Assembly (NCBI GenBank): GCA_903944895.1 | Contig: CAJATL010000052.1 | Span: forward strand, 1 to 64,000 | Reading direction: 5' to 3' | From: an uncultured Bacteroidota bacterium | GTDB taxonomy: Bacteria > Bacteroidota > Bacteroidia > Bacteroidales > 4484-276 | Length of the DNA: 64,000 nt | Shown: piece by piece, positions 18,187 to 27,769 of the stretch | How positions within the stretch are numbered: position 1 is the stretch's first letter | Layout: the number at the start of each line of letters is the position of its first letter | Notes under the pieces: generated by a model | The model's database searches: none | Seen by the model: the letters and a program-made list of their open reading frames with translations, nothing else | Told to the model about the DNA's origin: nothing | Position numbers and translations under genes: made by a program

Positions 18187-20097
18187 ATGGAAGCGTATTT
18201 TTTACACAGGTTAGAGACGATATTTAAAACTGTAAACGATAGGATTAATCCATTGTTCCTTTTTGGTTTTGTTCTCTGCATTTTCATCTCCGAAAACTCC
18301 TACGGTCAGCAATTTGAGAAGGGGTTTGAATTCGACAGCATTTACAGTAAAGGGATCGAAGTCCTTATTTCCAATCCCGATTTATCAAAACAATGCCTGA
18401 AAAAATTAGAAGATCATAAAAAGGAATTATCGCTTATTCAACAGGCACAAACCAATTATTTAAGGCTAAAGGTAATTTATGCCGATACCAATGCCGTAAA
18501 GGCGCTCGACAAGCGAATGTTTACAGCACCCGATTCGCTTGATCATACCGATGCCCTGATTTATTCTGCCCGGAAATTTCTCGAAAAATCGATGCCTGAT
18601 AAAGCAATTCATTTACTGATGGAAGCCCTTGATACCTTACAACCAGGCTCCGAAAAAGCTGACTATTGCAGTATAAATTTATGTGAAGCCTACCGGCAAA
18701 AGCAGGAGTACGCCAAAGGAATCGAAATGCTGAATGAGCTGTTGAACGGCAAAAAACCTGTAACCGATATTAACAGGGCTTATGCTTACAACCGCCTTGC
18801 CGCCATTTACGACGAATGGGGAAGTAATAAATATAACATTGCCGATTCTGTCGAAAAATATTCTGTTCTTTGCATGGCACTATCCGAAAAAATAGGTAGT
18901 AAAGCAAACCTGGCATTGTCTCAAAACGAACTTTGCTATCGGTTATCGTTGGCAAAAAAATATGATAAAGCCCTTGAATTATCTTTGAAAGCCGTAAAGA
19001 ATTTCGATGAGGCAGGGATGTTTTACAGTGAGATGAATGCATTGATTAATCTAAGTAATATTTATGTCGGGTTAAAGGATTATAAACTGGCTCTGCAGGC
19101 TGTTGTTGATGCCACAAATCTTTGTAATATCGAAGAAAACAGAAATCTTTTCATGCGATTGTACTTACAAATGGCAATCATTTATAGTTATACCGGAAAT
19201 TATAAAGATGCTTACGATTTTATGGCCTTAAGCCGCTCGCTTCTGGAAAATTTTTATCGGGACCGGATAAGCACACAGATCAACGAACAATCGGCCAAAT
19301 ACGACCTGTTTACCAAGGAGCAGAAAATAAGGGAGGGAGAGCAAATAAATGAATTTCATAAAAAACAGTTGATATTTCTTGTCATAATCCTGATTATCCT
19401 GTCCGTGGCATTTGTACTTAGCTTTTTTTATTTCAGGTTAAAGCGAAAAGATTTTATTAAGCAAAAACTCATCGAAGCCGTTATTCAAACCGAAGAAAAA
19501 GAGCGCAAACGGATAGCCTCTGATTTACACGATGGGCTTGGGCCATTATTATCGGCAGCAAAACTCTATTTTCAGGCCTATATTGATGCCGAGGATAAAG
19601 CAGACATCGAATCGAGACTTATCAGCATTATTGATAGTGCCATCGACGACTCATCAAGGATTTCGCATAATATCAGCCCCCATATTCTCGAAAAATACGG
19701 ACTTAAGATTGCGCTCGAAAATTTTGTGAGCGAGATGAACATCGGTAAAAACACCAGGTTTGATATGTCGTTCGAAAAGATCAACCGTTTCGATCTGAAA
19801 GTGGAACTTACCATTTACCGGACAATCCTGGAACTCATCCATAACACGGTAAAACATGCAAAAGCAGCGCATATTTCGTTAAAGATTTTTGTATCCGAAG
19901 GCTTGCTAAATGTGCTTTACGCAGATGATGGCATTGGTTTTTTGGCAGAAGAGAAAATTGATGAAAAACAAGGGATGGGACTAAAAAATATCAAAAACCG
20001 GATTCAATCTTTAGAAGGAACTGTTATTTTTGATAACCGGCAAAGCGAGGGGATGAAAGCTTACATAAAAATACCTTATAAAGAAATTAATGGCTAA
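18187..20097 (+). CDS. TPR-containing NarL-type sensor histidine kinase
   Basis: TPR-like N-terminal region, one TM, 'EEKERKRIASDLHDGLGPLLSAAK' HisKA_3 motif, HATPase 'GMGLKNIKNRIQSLEG'. Confidence 0.93.
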   Translation: MEAYFLHRLETIFKTVNDRINPLFLFGFVLCIFISENSYGQQFEKGFEFDSIYSKGIEVLISNPDLSKQCLKKLEDHKKELSLIQQAQTNYLRLKVIYADTNAVKALDKRMFTAPDSLDHTDALIYSARKFLEKSMPDKAIHLLMEALDTLQPGSEKADYCSINLCEAYRQKQEYAKGIEMLNELLNGKKPVTDINRAYAYNRLAAIYDEWGSNKYNIADSVEKYSVLCMALSEKIGSKANLALSQNELCYRLSLAKKYDKALELSLKAVKNFDEAGMFYSEMNALINLSNIYVGLKDYKLALQAVVDATNLCNIEENRNLFMRLYLQMAIIYSYTGNYKDAYDFMALSRSLLENFYRDRISTQINEQSAKYDLFTKEQKIREGEQINEFHKKQLIFLVIILIILSVAFVLSFFYFRLKRKDFIKQKLIEAVIQTEEKERKRIASDLHDGLGPLLSAAKLYFQAYIDAEDKADIESRLISIIDSAIDDSSRISHNISPHILEKYGLKIALENFVSEMNIGKNTRFDMSFEKINRFDLKVELTIYRTILELIHNTVKHAKAAHISLKIFVSEGLLNVLYADDGIGFLAEEKIDEKQGMGLKNIKNRIQSLEGTVIFDNRQSEGMKAYIKIPYKEING

Positions 20098-20734
20098 GGG
20101 ACAAATTAAAATTGCGATAATTGACGATCATGACCTTTTCAGGGAAGGCATTAAACTTGTGGTTGGACAGATCGAGAATTTTGAAGTAATTTTTGATACT
20201 TCAAACGGAAATTTATTCCTCGAATTCCTTAAAAATTCTATGCCCGACGTTGTTTTGATGGATATCAGCATGCCCATTATTGATGGCGTTGAAACAACGC
20301 AGAAAGCCGTTGAACTTCGCCCAAACCTGAATGTTATTGCTCTTACCATGTTCTCGGATATGACCCATTATACGCAAATGATCAATGCGGGGGTTAAAGG
20401 TTTTATTTTAAAAAAGTCGAATAAATTTGAACTTCAGCAAGCCATTCATGCTGTGTTTTTGGGGGGTAATTATTTCAGTCAGGAAATTTTGCAAAAAATG
20501 GCTTTTCAATCCGTACAATTCAATACAGGCTGCAATCAGTTGACACATCGCGAACTCGATATTATCAATCTGGTTTGCAAAGGTCTTACTTCACAGGAAA
20601 TTGCCGACAAGCTGTTCATCAGCCAAAAAACAGTGGAAGTGCACCGCACCAAAATTTTTCGCAAAACGGAGGTCAGGAATATCGGCGAATTAATCGTCTG
20701 GGCCATTAAGAACAACTATTTTACGATTGAGTAA
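20090..20734 (+). CDS. NarL/LuxR-family response regulator
   Basis: 'IIDDHDLFREGIK', 'VVLMDISMPIIDGVETT', C-terminal LuxR HTH 'LTHRELDIINLVCKGLTSQEIADKLFISQKTVEVHRTKIF'. Confidence 0.95.
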   Translation: MAKGQIKIAIIDDHDLFREGIKLVVGQIENFEVIFDTSNGNLFLEFLKNSMPDVVLMDISMPIIDGVETTQKAVELRPNLNVIALTMFSDMTHYTQMINAGVKGFILKKSNKFELQQAIHAVFLGGNYFSQEILQKMAFQSVQFNTGCNQLTHRELDIINLVCKGLTSQEIADKLFISQKTVEVHRTKIFRKTEVRNIGELIVWAIKNNYFTIE

Positions 20735-20745
20735 TTTCAAACGAT

Positions 20746-20865
20746 CATCCCATCGGGATGAAATGTTTATCGAAAATAGCTAAATCGGGCGGATATGCGA
20801 CCCCAGCCGGGGTCGAACATCTTTCAAATCAAATCTTTTTATAAACATGCGACCTCTCTGAGGTC
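20746..20865. repeat. Triple-hairpin intergenic element
   Basis: catcccatcgggatg, cgaccccagccggggtcg, gacctctctgaggtc within 120 bp. Confidence 0.75.
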
Positions 20866-21064
20866 AGAATGAACCCAAATGAGTTTTTCAGCGCCACAGA
20901 GCAGCCTCAACAGTAACGTCCGTTCCCCTTTTCCATAACTCTTTCTAAGTGTTTACCCTTACTGCAAATACGGGTTTACCATTAGCCAAATTACAGGATT
21001 ACCCGCATCTGCTTACCACCAGTGCCTTGTATCTTTGTAAAGGTTATTTTTCACCAGAAATAAA

Positions 21065-21445
21065 ATGAACATTGTAATTATCGAGCAAAACAAAATATTT
21101 CGCGAAAGCCTGAAAACTGCTTTAAGCCAGGTGAGTGATTTTAAGGTGGTTTTTGATGCCGATAACAGCGTTTTCCCCGAAAATATCAGCCATGTTCAGG
21201 TAAACCTGCTTCTGATTGATTACGGCCTCGGCGAAGCTACGTGTAACGAAACCATTACCAAAGCCCTTTCGATATGGCCTGCTGTGCGGTTTTTGTTTCT
21301 GACAAATTACAAAGAGGAGTTCACTTTTAATAGTATGAAAACCACCGGTGCCATTCTAAAAAACTCTTCTAAAAAGGAATTTGAAGATAAAATAAGGGAG
21401 CAACAATCAAAATTAAATTGGCAAAACGATATGATAATAATTTAA
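21065..21445 (+). CDS. Orphan receiver-like protein, no output domain
   Basis: Aligns by eye with the receiver of ORF 20090-20734 ('FRESLKTALSQVSDFKVVFDADNS', 'LLLIDYGLGE'), lacks HTH. Confidence 0.75.
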   Translation: MNIVIIEQNKIFRESLKTALSQVSDFKVVFDADNSVFPENISHVQVNLLLIDYGLGEATCNETITKALSIWPAVRFLFLTNYKEEFTFNSMKTTGAILKNSSKKEFEDKIREQQSKLNWQNDMIII

Positions 21446-21655
21446 AAATCATGATGCAATTAAGTAAAAACTTCGTAACAATTCCTGACAGCACGCACTT
21501 TACCAGTTGCAGTAAACCAATAAAATATCTCAACGATAGACACATCAGCAGTCCTTTTGTGGCATGAGCAGCCCAAAAAACAGCCTTCGCAGCCTCGTTA
21601 GTAAAATTTGTTTAAGGCATTGCCTGAAAAATATTAACACATAAAAAATTTAAGT

Positions 21656-24600
21656 ATGAAAGTCAAATACAGCGTTTCGCTTTTCTTAGTCATAATTCTA
21701 TCTCTGTCCGGCACTTTTGAGGCATATTCCCAAAACCTGACCGACACAGTTAACATCCCTCAAATAACCATCGAATCGCTTAACGGCTTTGGGCCTTACA
21801 CCATCGGCACTTCGCGCGATAATTATTTTATGGCTTACGACTTGCCGACAAATACATCAAGTGTCACTTTCAGGATGATTGACGAAAATGGCGACCAGAT
21901 AAACAGTTCCTCAACCACCGGGGGCGACAACCTGGAGTCGGCTTTCTGGGAATTTGAATCCGACACAATGAATTTTCCGCTATCGCCGCAGTTAAACGTC
22001 GAAGTGCATTATCAAACCGACAGTGTGGCCAATTATTACATTCCATACATTGTTTACTGCGACACTGTATTTTTTGAAGCTACCAAAGGCTGGGGGCCTT
22101 TTATTACGAACAATTACACACGGACCGATACTTCGTGGCATAACGTTGCCCAAATGCCAAATACTTTTAGTGTAAGAAACCTGCCACCGAGAACCGAAAA
22201 GGTAAAATTTACCATTTTTTCGGCAGATTCGGTTGCGATTGATTCATCTTTTACCATGGCGCCAACCGGCCAATATCTCGATTCGGCAAAATTTCTTGAA
22301 GTCAGGATGGATTTGCTGCCACTAAAAACCAGGTTTATCGAGGCAGCTTCGTTTTGCGCTGGCGGCCCTTCGGACGGCGTAATTCAAAATAAAGAGCTTA
22401 TTATCCTTCCTCAAACGCCAAAATTAGTATGCAAAACCGACCTGAACATTTACCACGATTCGATCCCACAATTTACACAAAACCAAACCGGTGGCCAGGC
22501 AATCCTGGTTGACACCAATAAATACGCTCAGATTCAGAATGGACCCGGTCTGATGCACGAAACCCTCTCGGGTACAAAATATGCCGGACCATATAGTTTT
22601 GATATTATCCAGGGACAATTTACCATTGAAGCCTGGGTACAATACAATGCCAAACTCTCCACACTTCCGCAGGGCGAAATGAATATAATGTCGGTTGATT
22701 CGCTCTGGAAAATTGGCCTGATAAAAGATGGATATGGAAATAACCTCTATTTTTATTCGCTGGCCGGTGGCATAGAAAACACCCTGGTAATGGCCGGCTT
22801 ACCTTCGATAACAAACAATAGCTGGCATCATATGGCCTACACCTTTAAATATATTCAGGATAAAGCGACATTTTCGGTTCATGTATTTTGGGATGGGAAC
22901 CTAATCAATCCTTCCCAGGTTTCGGTGGATGTTGAGGAATTCGATTACATTTTTCAGCATATTCCGTATCGCGATAATATGAAAACCAAACCTCTGATAC
23001 TTGGTAGTATTCAAAATGATGCGCCATCGGTTCGTATTATTCAGGCTATGGATGAAGTAAGAATCTGGAATTATGCCCGAAGCGCCCAGGAAATTAAAAG
23101 CAATTTCAAAAAACCTGTTCTTCAGGATTTAAGTCTGACAGGCTATTGGAACTTTGACGACCTCCGGAATCGCCTGAAAATTGTATCCGACGACAGCTAC
23201 ACCAACAACACCGGGACAATCGAGAATGGCGCCTGCTTTATTCCCGAGGCTATAGATATTCAGGATTTAAACGATACGATAATTTTTACATCAAGCAACA
23301 AACTCACCGATTCGATCAAATTTAGCTTTTACGATTTTAACAACAATGTGCTTTATTCAAAATTGCTGCATCCCTCAAGCAGTAAATGCACTTTAGCTTA
23401 TGATTTATCAACACTTTCGTACAAAGTAAGCCATTTAAAAACGCGTGAGTATTTTCCCGGGGTTGCCGACAGCGGGTTTGTAACAACCTACAATGTTTCG
23501 GTAACGCCGCCAATCCCGATAGCCACGCCCAAATACAACTGGAGTGCTTTTTATCAGAGCGATTATGAATACGACGAAATAATCAATTCGATTGATGTGG
23601 CGGGCTTACCTTCCGGTTCGTTCAAAATAGTTTGTGGCCTCAAAAGTGGCAATTCGTATTACGATACTCAAACGTTTACCCAAAACAGCGTTCCTTACCA
23701 ATACTCGCTTAACCTCAACGGCGCTGACAATTTTATACAGACGTCCCAAAAAATTTCCTGTCCCACCAGTGGCGAAATTTCCTTTTATTTCAACACTACT
23801 TCTAAAGATGGCGGGGTTTTATTATCATTTAGCCAAACAAAAAACGGTGTCGGCAGCACCCGTACAGAGCGGTTGTTCCTTTTGGAAAAAGATGGCTCTC
23901 TAAGATTTCAGGTCATGTCGGGATACGTTTTGTATGGCGAGCACGCTTACAACGACGGGCTATGGCACAATGTTACGGGGTCTTTTGGAGGCCTCTCAGC
24001 AGAGTTGTACATTGATGGCTCGTTGGTTGACCACAAAGCCATTCCCTATTTATCCGGCTACGATGGCTATTGGCTGGTTGGCAGGAATCACGCCAACAAA
24101 TCTGAAGAAATACGGGCACTGGCCGAATATTATAAAGGCTCACTGGCCGAAATTTATTTTTGGCGCTCCGACAAAAACCGGAGCGAAACATTGTACCGGC
24201 TTGATGACGGACAAGGTGTAACTGTTTTGGATTCGAAAGGGAGCAATCATGGAACTTTGAGCGGTAATTTGCAAAAATGGGTCAAGGTAAACCGAAACCT
24301 TTCGTACATCACCTGGAAAGGAAATATGATAAACAAACCTGCCGGTAATTACACTTTTTTTGTCGAGCTTTTTTATGAAGGCGGGCCGGCAAACGGGATT
24401 TATTATCCTGTTGGGAATTTTATTATCAAAGATCCTCTGCCTGGCTACACCTTTGACTATAATTTTAACCAGGGTATCGGTTATTTTAATGAAGGCGTTT
24501 TTCTTAATAATCTGATCAGTTTTAATACAGATTATACCCTGCAAGGAACAACAAATTGGAAGGAAGACTTCCTGCAGGGAGTTTTTCTGTCGCCTTCGCA

Positions 24601-27600
24601 CAATGTTATCAGTAAAAAGATTTTTACCTACACGCAAACAAACCAGTATTTTAACCTGCCTTTTGACATGGGTGATGCGGCTCCCGGCAGTTATTTCAGC
24701 TTCCAGAGTGGCTTTATTACCACCACTGGCGACACATCAGTTCAGCATACTTTTTCGGTGCCGGTTTATATCAACCAAATGATTGCGCCAACAGTTTCGG
24801 GTGATTATGGTCCGTTTTTACAGGCCATTGCCCCCGGTTGCATGGATCAGGAAAATACTTTTACCATCGCTACCGAAGAATTGAACGACATGAGCAAAGT
24901 GATTGGAAAGTTTTACGATAACACGGGGATTTTGGTGGCCCAACAAAACGCTGTAAAACTTAACGATACTACCTGGCACCTGACTTACGACATGGGGAAA
25001 CTCCCACCACCGCAGGTAAATCTGAAAATTGAATATTATCTCGGGCAAGACCCTGAACCGGCCCTCATCGAAGGCCCCTATCAGATTATCATACACAAAA
25101 CCCGCCCACGCTGGTTCGATTTTATGGCTGATACATGTTTTCACAATGTTCAGGAAAGTGGCGATGAGGTAACTTTTTCGTTATTAACTTATTTGAGCGA
25201 AGAAAACAGAACGGTTAAAACTTCGACATTTAAAGTCCCCAAAGGGGTGCCGATATTAGGCGAAACAAATATTACCACAGGCACTCCTACTGTTGAAGCT
25301 TATCTGAAATTCACCAAATCGGTAAATAAGCTCGAAATCGACGGACCCCCGGTATTCAGCAAAAGTTTATTTATTTTCGAATTTGGACCTCCCGAAATTG
25401 TTAATGCTGATTTTCAACTTGATGAAGAAAATTCGTACAATCTGGACGAAAACAACGACCTGTTTGCAACCCAAAACTTTGCTTCGGCACTCGACATGAC
25501 CTGGAGCATCAAAAGGCTTGTCGAAAATCCGGTTACAAAAATGATGGAACTCTACAAAGATTTGAAGATGAAAAACTGGAAGGATGCCAAACCCGTAGGT
25601 ATGACAGCCAATTTCACAGTAACACCTAATGTTGGCTATGCGTCACGGCTGCATTATTCGGTTGATACCATCAACGGTGGATGGGGTTCGGTGGGCAACC
25701 TTAAAATTGATGCAAATCCCGAACATGAGGAGGCCTACAAAAACAGCGCTTCATACCATTTTGTATATATGGGCATGGATTGCGAGTTATCGCTTGGTGT
25801 AACTTTTGGCGGTGGACTGGTTGATGTTTACGGCGCAGTAGCTCCCGGAATTTATGTTGGCATGGGTTCTTCATACATTGATATTCCTAAAAAAGACAAA
25901 CATTTTATTATTGCAGCCATGTTTCAGACCTATTACAGGGTATATTTAACGGCTTTGTGGAGCTGGTACGAGGTTAACCTCTTTGGGCCAAATCCAATTT
26001 GCCGGTTGAGCATTGGCGCCGATAATATGACCGACTGTTTTCCTCCTTTCGGGAAATCTGCAAATTTACCAATCGAAAATTTTAAGGGCGACCTTGCCTT
26101 GGGCAAAACTCTAAATCAAATGGCGCCGGTTGGTTGGTATCAGAAAATGCCGCTGCCGTTACCCCAACATTCGATCAGCATGAAAGATAAACACCGTTTG
26201 TTTACCTGGCTTGAGCCTGAAAAATCGTATGGCGAACGAAATCTTTGTTTAAGAACCATAAATCCGGCTACCGGCAAATTTGGTAAAACACAAGCTGTTT
26301 CGACCAATCAAAATGCCATTCAAAAGCCATCGGTTGAGATGATTAACGACAATATCGCCGTCAGCACCTGGATGCAAACCCGGCATACCCCCGAAACTTT
26401 TATGAATACAAAATCTGATGATGTTATCGAAACTTTAGCCCAATCGCAGGACATCTGGTATTCGGTTTTTGATGTTAACACCGGAACAACGCTTTTATCC
26501 GGCCCGATCGACGACAATACAAAATCAACAAACTCCGGAAGAGCCGAGGCAAACCCTGAAATCGTTGTACTTTCCGATAATCGCGCCCTGATTGTGTGGC
26601 AGGTTGCCGACTTCGCTCAAAACACTTCAGATATCTGGTATGCTTTTATCGAAAACGAAAACGGGCAATGGGCCGAAACTACTCCGCAGGTTCTGGCTGA
26701 GCCAGGCGGGGTTCAGACCAATTTAAAAGTGGCTTCACCCGCGGAAAATATTGCAGTAATTGTCTGGAAAAACTTCGACCAGTCGTCCTGGGAAGGCAAC
26801 CGGCTGATGACCTCGGTTTTTGCCAGCGAAACCTGGACAAGCCCGACCGAAATACTCGCTGCCGACACACTTCTTAATTATAATTATTTCGATCTGGATT
26901 TTGAAAATGGCCGTGGCGCAATGGTTTACACCACTTATACCAGCGACCAGTCCATCACCGAAAACGAAATTTTGTCCATCATAAAATGGGATTTCTCTTC
27001 AAATAGTTGGGATGTTGCATCCAACCGCCAGCTTTATTCCGAAACCGACGATCATATTCAGGTTCCGCGTTTGACCATCAGCAAAGATGGGAAAACTGCC
27101 GTTGGTTTTAAACTCGAAAACTTAGGTCTGCATACCGCCGATAAAAGGATTTCGCAGGTTGACCTGATGATTGGCGATATTTCGGATATTGGCGGCCAAT
27201 GGCAGCATTTTCCGGCTAATCCGCTGGTTTGCGATACCACCAAACAGGTTAACGATTTCGATCTTGCCTTTGCTGGTGGCGACACTTTGATGATTTTAAG
27301 CCACGAGTTTATCATGGCCGCCACCAATGTTCCGTACGAGCCTTTTAATGGGATAACTTTTGGCGATCCGGTGATGAATCTTGTTTTCAGGGCATTTAAA
27401 GTTTCGGAATCAGGCGAAGTTGAAGATGTGAACGAAAACCACTTTTTTGGGCTTACTGAAGTGCCGCATCCTTACAAAGACGTTGTACTTGAGCAGAATT
27501 ATCCAAACCCATGTTCGGATTTTACAAATCTCAAGTTTCATTTGCCCGATCAAAATCAGGTGCAGATTGAAATTTTTGACCTGATTGGCTCAAAAATCGG

Positions 27601-27739
27601 AACCATAGCCGAAGCACAACTCGATCCGGGAAGTTACGAACTGGCGTTGGATACTTCATCGCTGGAATCCGGGACTTACATCATCCGGCTTACTACCGAT
27701 CAAGTGGTAAAATCAATAAAAATGATGGTAAAAAAGTAG
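21656..27739 (+). CDS. Giant (2027 aa) secreted LamG-containing protein with T9SS type A sorting domain
   Basis: Signal peptide; LamG/concanavalin-like segments ('FTIEAWVQYN', 'GEISFYFNTTSKDGGVLLSF'); C-term 'VVLEQNYPNPCSDFTNLKFHLPDQNQVQIEIFDLIG...VKSIKMMVKK'. Confidence 0.88.
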   Translation: MKVKYSVSLFLVIILSLSGTFEAYSQNLTDTVNIPQITIESLNGFGPYTIGTSRDNYFMAYDLPTNTSSVTFRMIDENGDQINSSSTTGGDNLESAFWEFESDTMNFPLSPQLNVEVHYQTDSVANYYIPYIVYCDTVFFEATKGWGPFITNNYTRTDTSWHNVAQMPNTFSVRNLPPRTEKVKFTIFSADSVAIDSSFTMAPTGQYLDSAKFLEVRMDLLPLKTRFIEAASFCAGGPSDGVIQNKELIILPQTPKLVCKTDLNIYHDSIPQFTQNQTGGQAILVDTNKYAQIQNGPGLMHETLSGTKYAGPYSFDIIQGQFTIEAWVQYNAKLSTLPQGEMNIMSVDSLWKIGLIKDGYGNNLYFYSLAGGIENTLVMAGLPSITNNSWHHMAYTFKYIQDKATFSVHVFWDGNLINPSQVSVDVEEFDYIFQHIPYRDNMKTKPLILGSIQNDAPSVRIIQAMDEVRIWNYARSAQEIKSNFKKPVLQDLSLTGYWNFDDLRNRLKIVSDDSYTNNTGTIENGACFIPEAIDIQDLNDTIIFTSSNKLTDSIKFSFYDFNNNVLYSKLLHPSSSKCTLAYDLSTLSYKVSHLKTREYFPGVADSGFVTTYNVSVTPPIPIATPKYNWSAFYQSDYEYDEIINSIDVAGLPSGSFKIVCGLKSGNSYYDTQTFTQNSVPYQYSLNLNGADNFIQTSQKISCPTSGEISFYFNTTSKDGGVLLSFSQTKNGVGSTRTERLFLLEKDGSLRFQVMSGYVLYGEHAYNDGLWHNVTGSFGGLSAELYIDGSLVDHKAIPYLSGYDGYWLVGRNHANKSEEIRALAEYYKGSLAEIYFWRSDKNRSETLYRLDDGQGVTVLDSKGSNHGTLSGNLQKWVKVNRNLSYITWKGNMINKPAGNYTFFVELFYEGGPANGIYYPVGNFIIKDPLPGYTFDYNFNQGIGYFNEGVFLNNLISFNTDYTLQGTTNWKEDFLQGVFLSPSHNVISKKIFTYTQTNQYFNLPFDMGDAAPGSYFSFQSGFITTTGDTSVQHTFSVPVYINQMIAPTVSGDYGPFLQAIAPGCMDQENTFTIATEELNDMSKVIGKFYDNTGILVAQQNAVKLNDTTWHLTYDMGKLPPPQVNLKIEYYLGQDPEPALIEGPYQIIIHKTRPRWFDFMADTCFHNVQESGDEVTFSLLTYLSEENRTVKTSTFKVPKGVPILGETNITTGTPTVEAYLKFTKSVNKLEIDGPPVFSKSLFIFEFGPPEIVNADFQLDEENSYNLDENNDLFATQNFASALDMTWSIKRLVENPVTKMMELYKDLKMKNWKDAKPVGMTANFTVTPNVGYASRLHYSVDTINGGWGSVGNLKIDANPEHEEAYKNSASYHFVYMGMDCELSLGVTFGGGLVDVYGAVAPGIYVGMGSSYIDIPKKDKHFIIAAMFQTYYRVYLTALWSWYEVNLFGPNPICRLSIGADNMTDCFPPFGKSANLPIENFKGDLALGKTLNQMAPVGWYQKMPLPLPQHSISMKDKHRLFTWLEPEKSYGERNLCLRTINPATGKFGKTQAVSTNQNAIQKPSVEMINDNIAVSTWMQTRHTPETFMNTKSDDVIETLAQSQDIWYSVFDVNTGTTLLSGPIDDNTKSTNSGRAEANPEIVVLSDNRALIVWQVADFAQNTSDIWYAFIENENGQWAETTPQVLAEPGGVQTNLKVASPAENIAVIVWKNFDQSSWEGNRLMTSVFASETWTSPTEILAADTLLNYNYFDLDFENGRGAMVYTTYTSDQSITENEILSIIKWDFSSNSWDVASNRQLYSETDDHIQVPRLTISKDGKTAVGFKLENLGLHTADKRISQVDLMIGDISDIGGQWQHFPANPLVCDTTKQVNDFDLAFAGGDTLMILSHEFIMAATNVPYEPFNGITFGDPVMNLVFRAFKVSESGEVEDVNENHFFGLTEVPHPYKDVVLEQNYPNPCSDFTNLKFHLPDQNQVQIEIFDLIGSKIGTIAEAQLDPGSYELALDTSSLESGTYIIRLTTDQVVKSIKMMVKK

Positions 27740-27769
27740 GCAGCATTTAACAAGTAAAAAACATTACCG

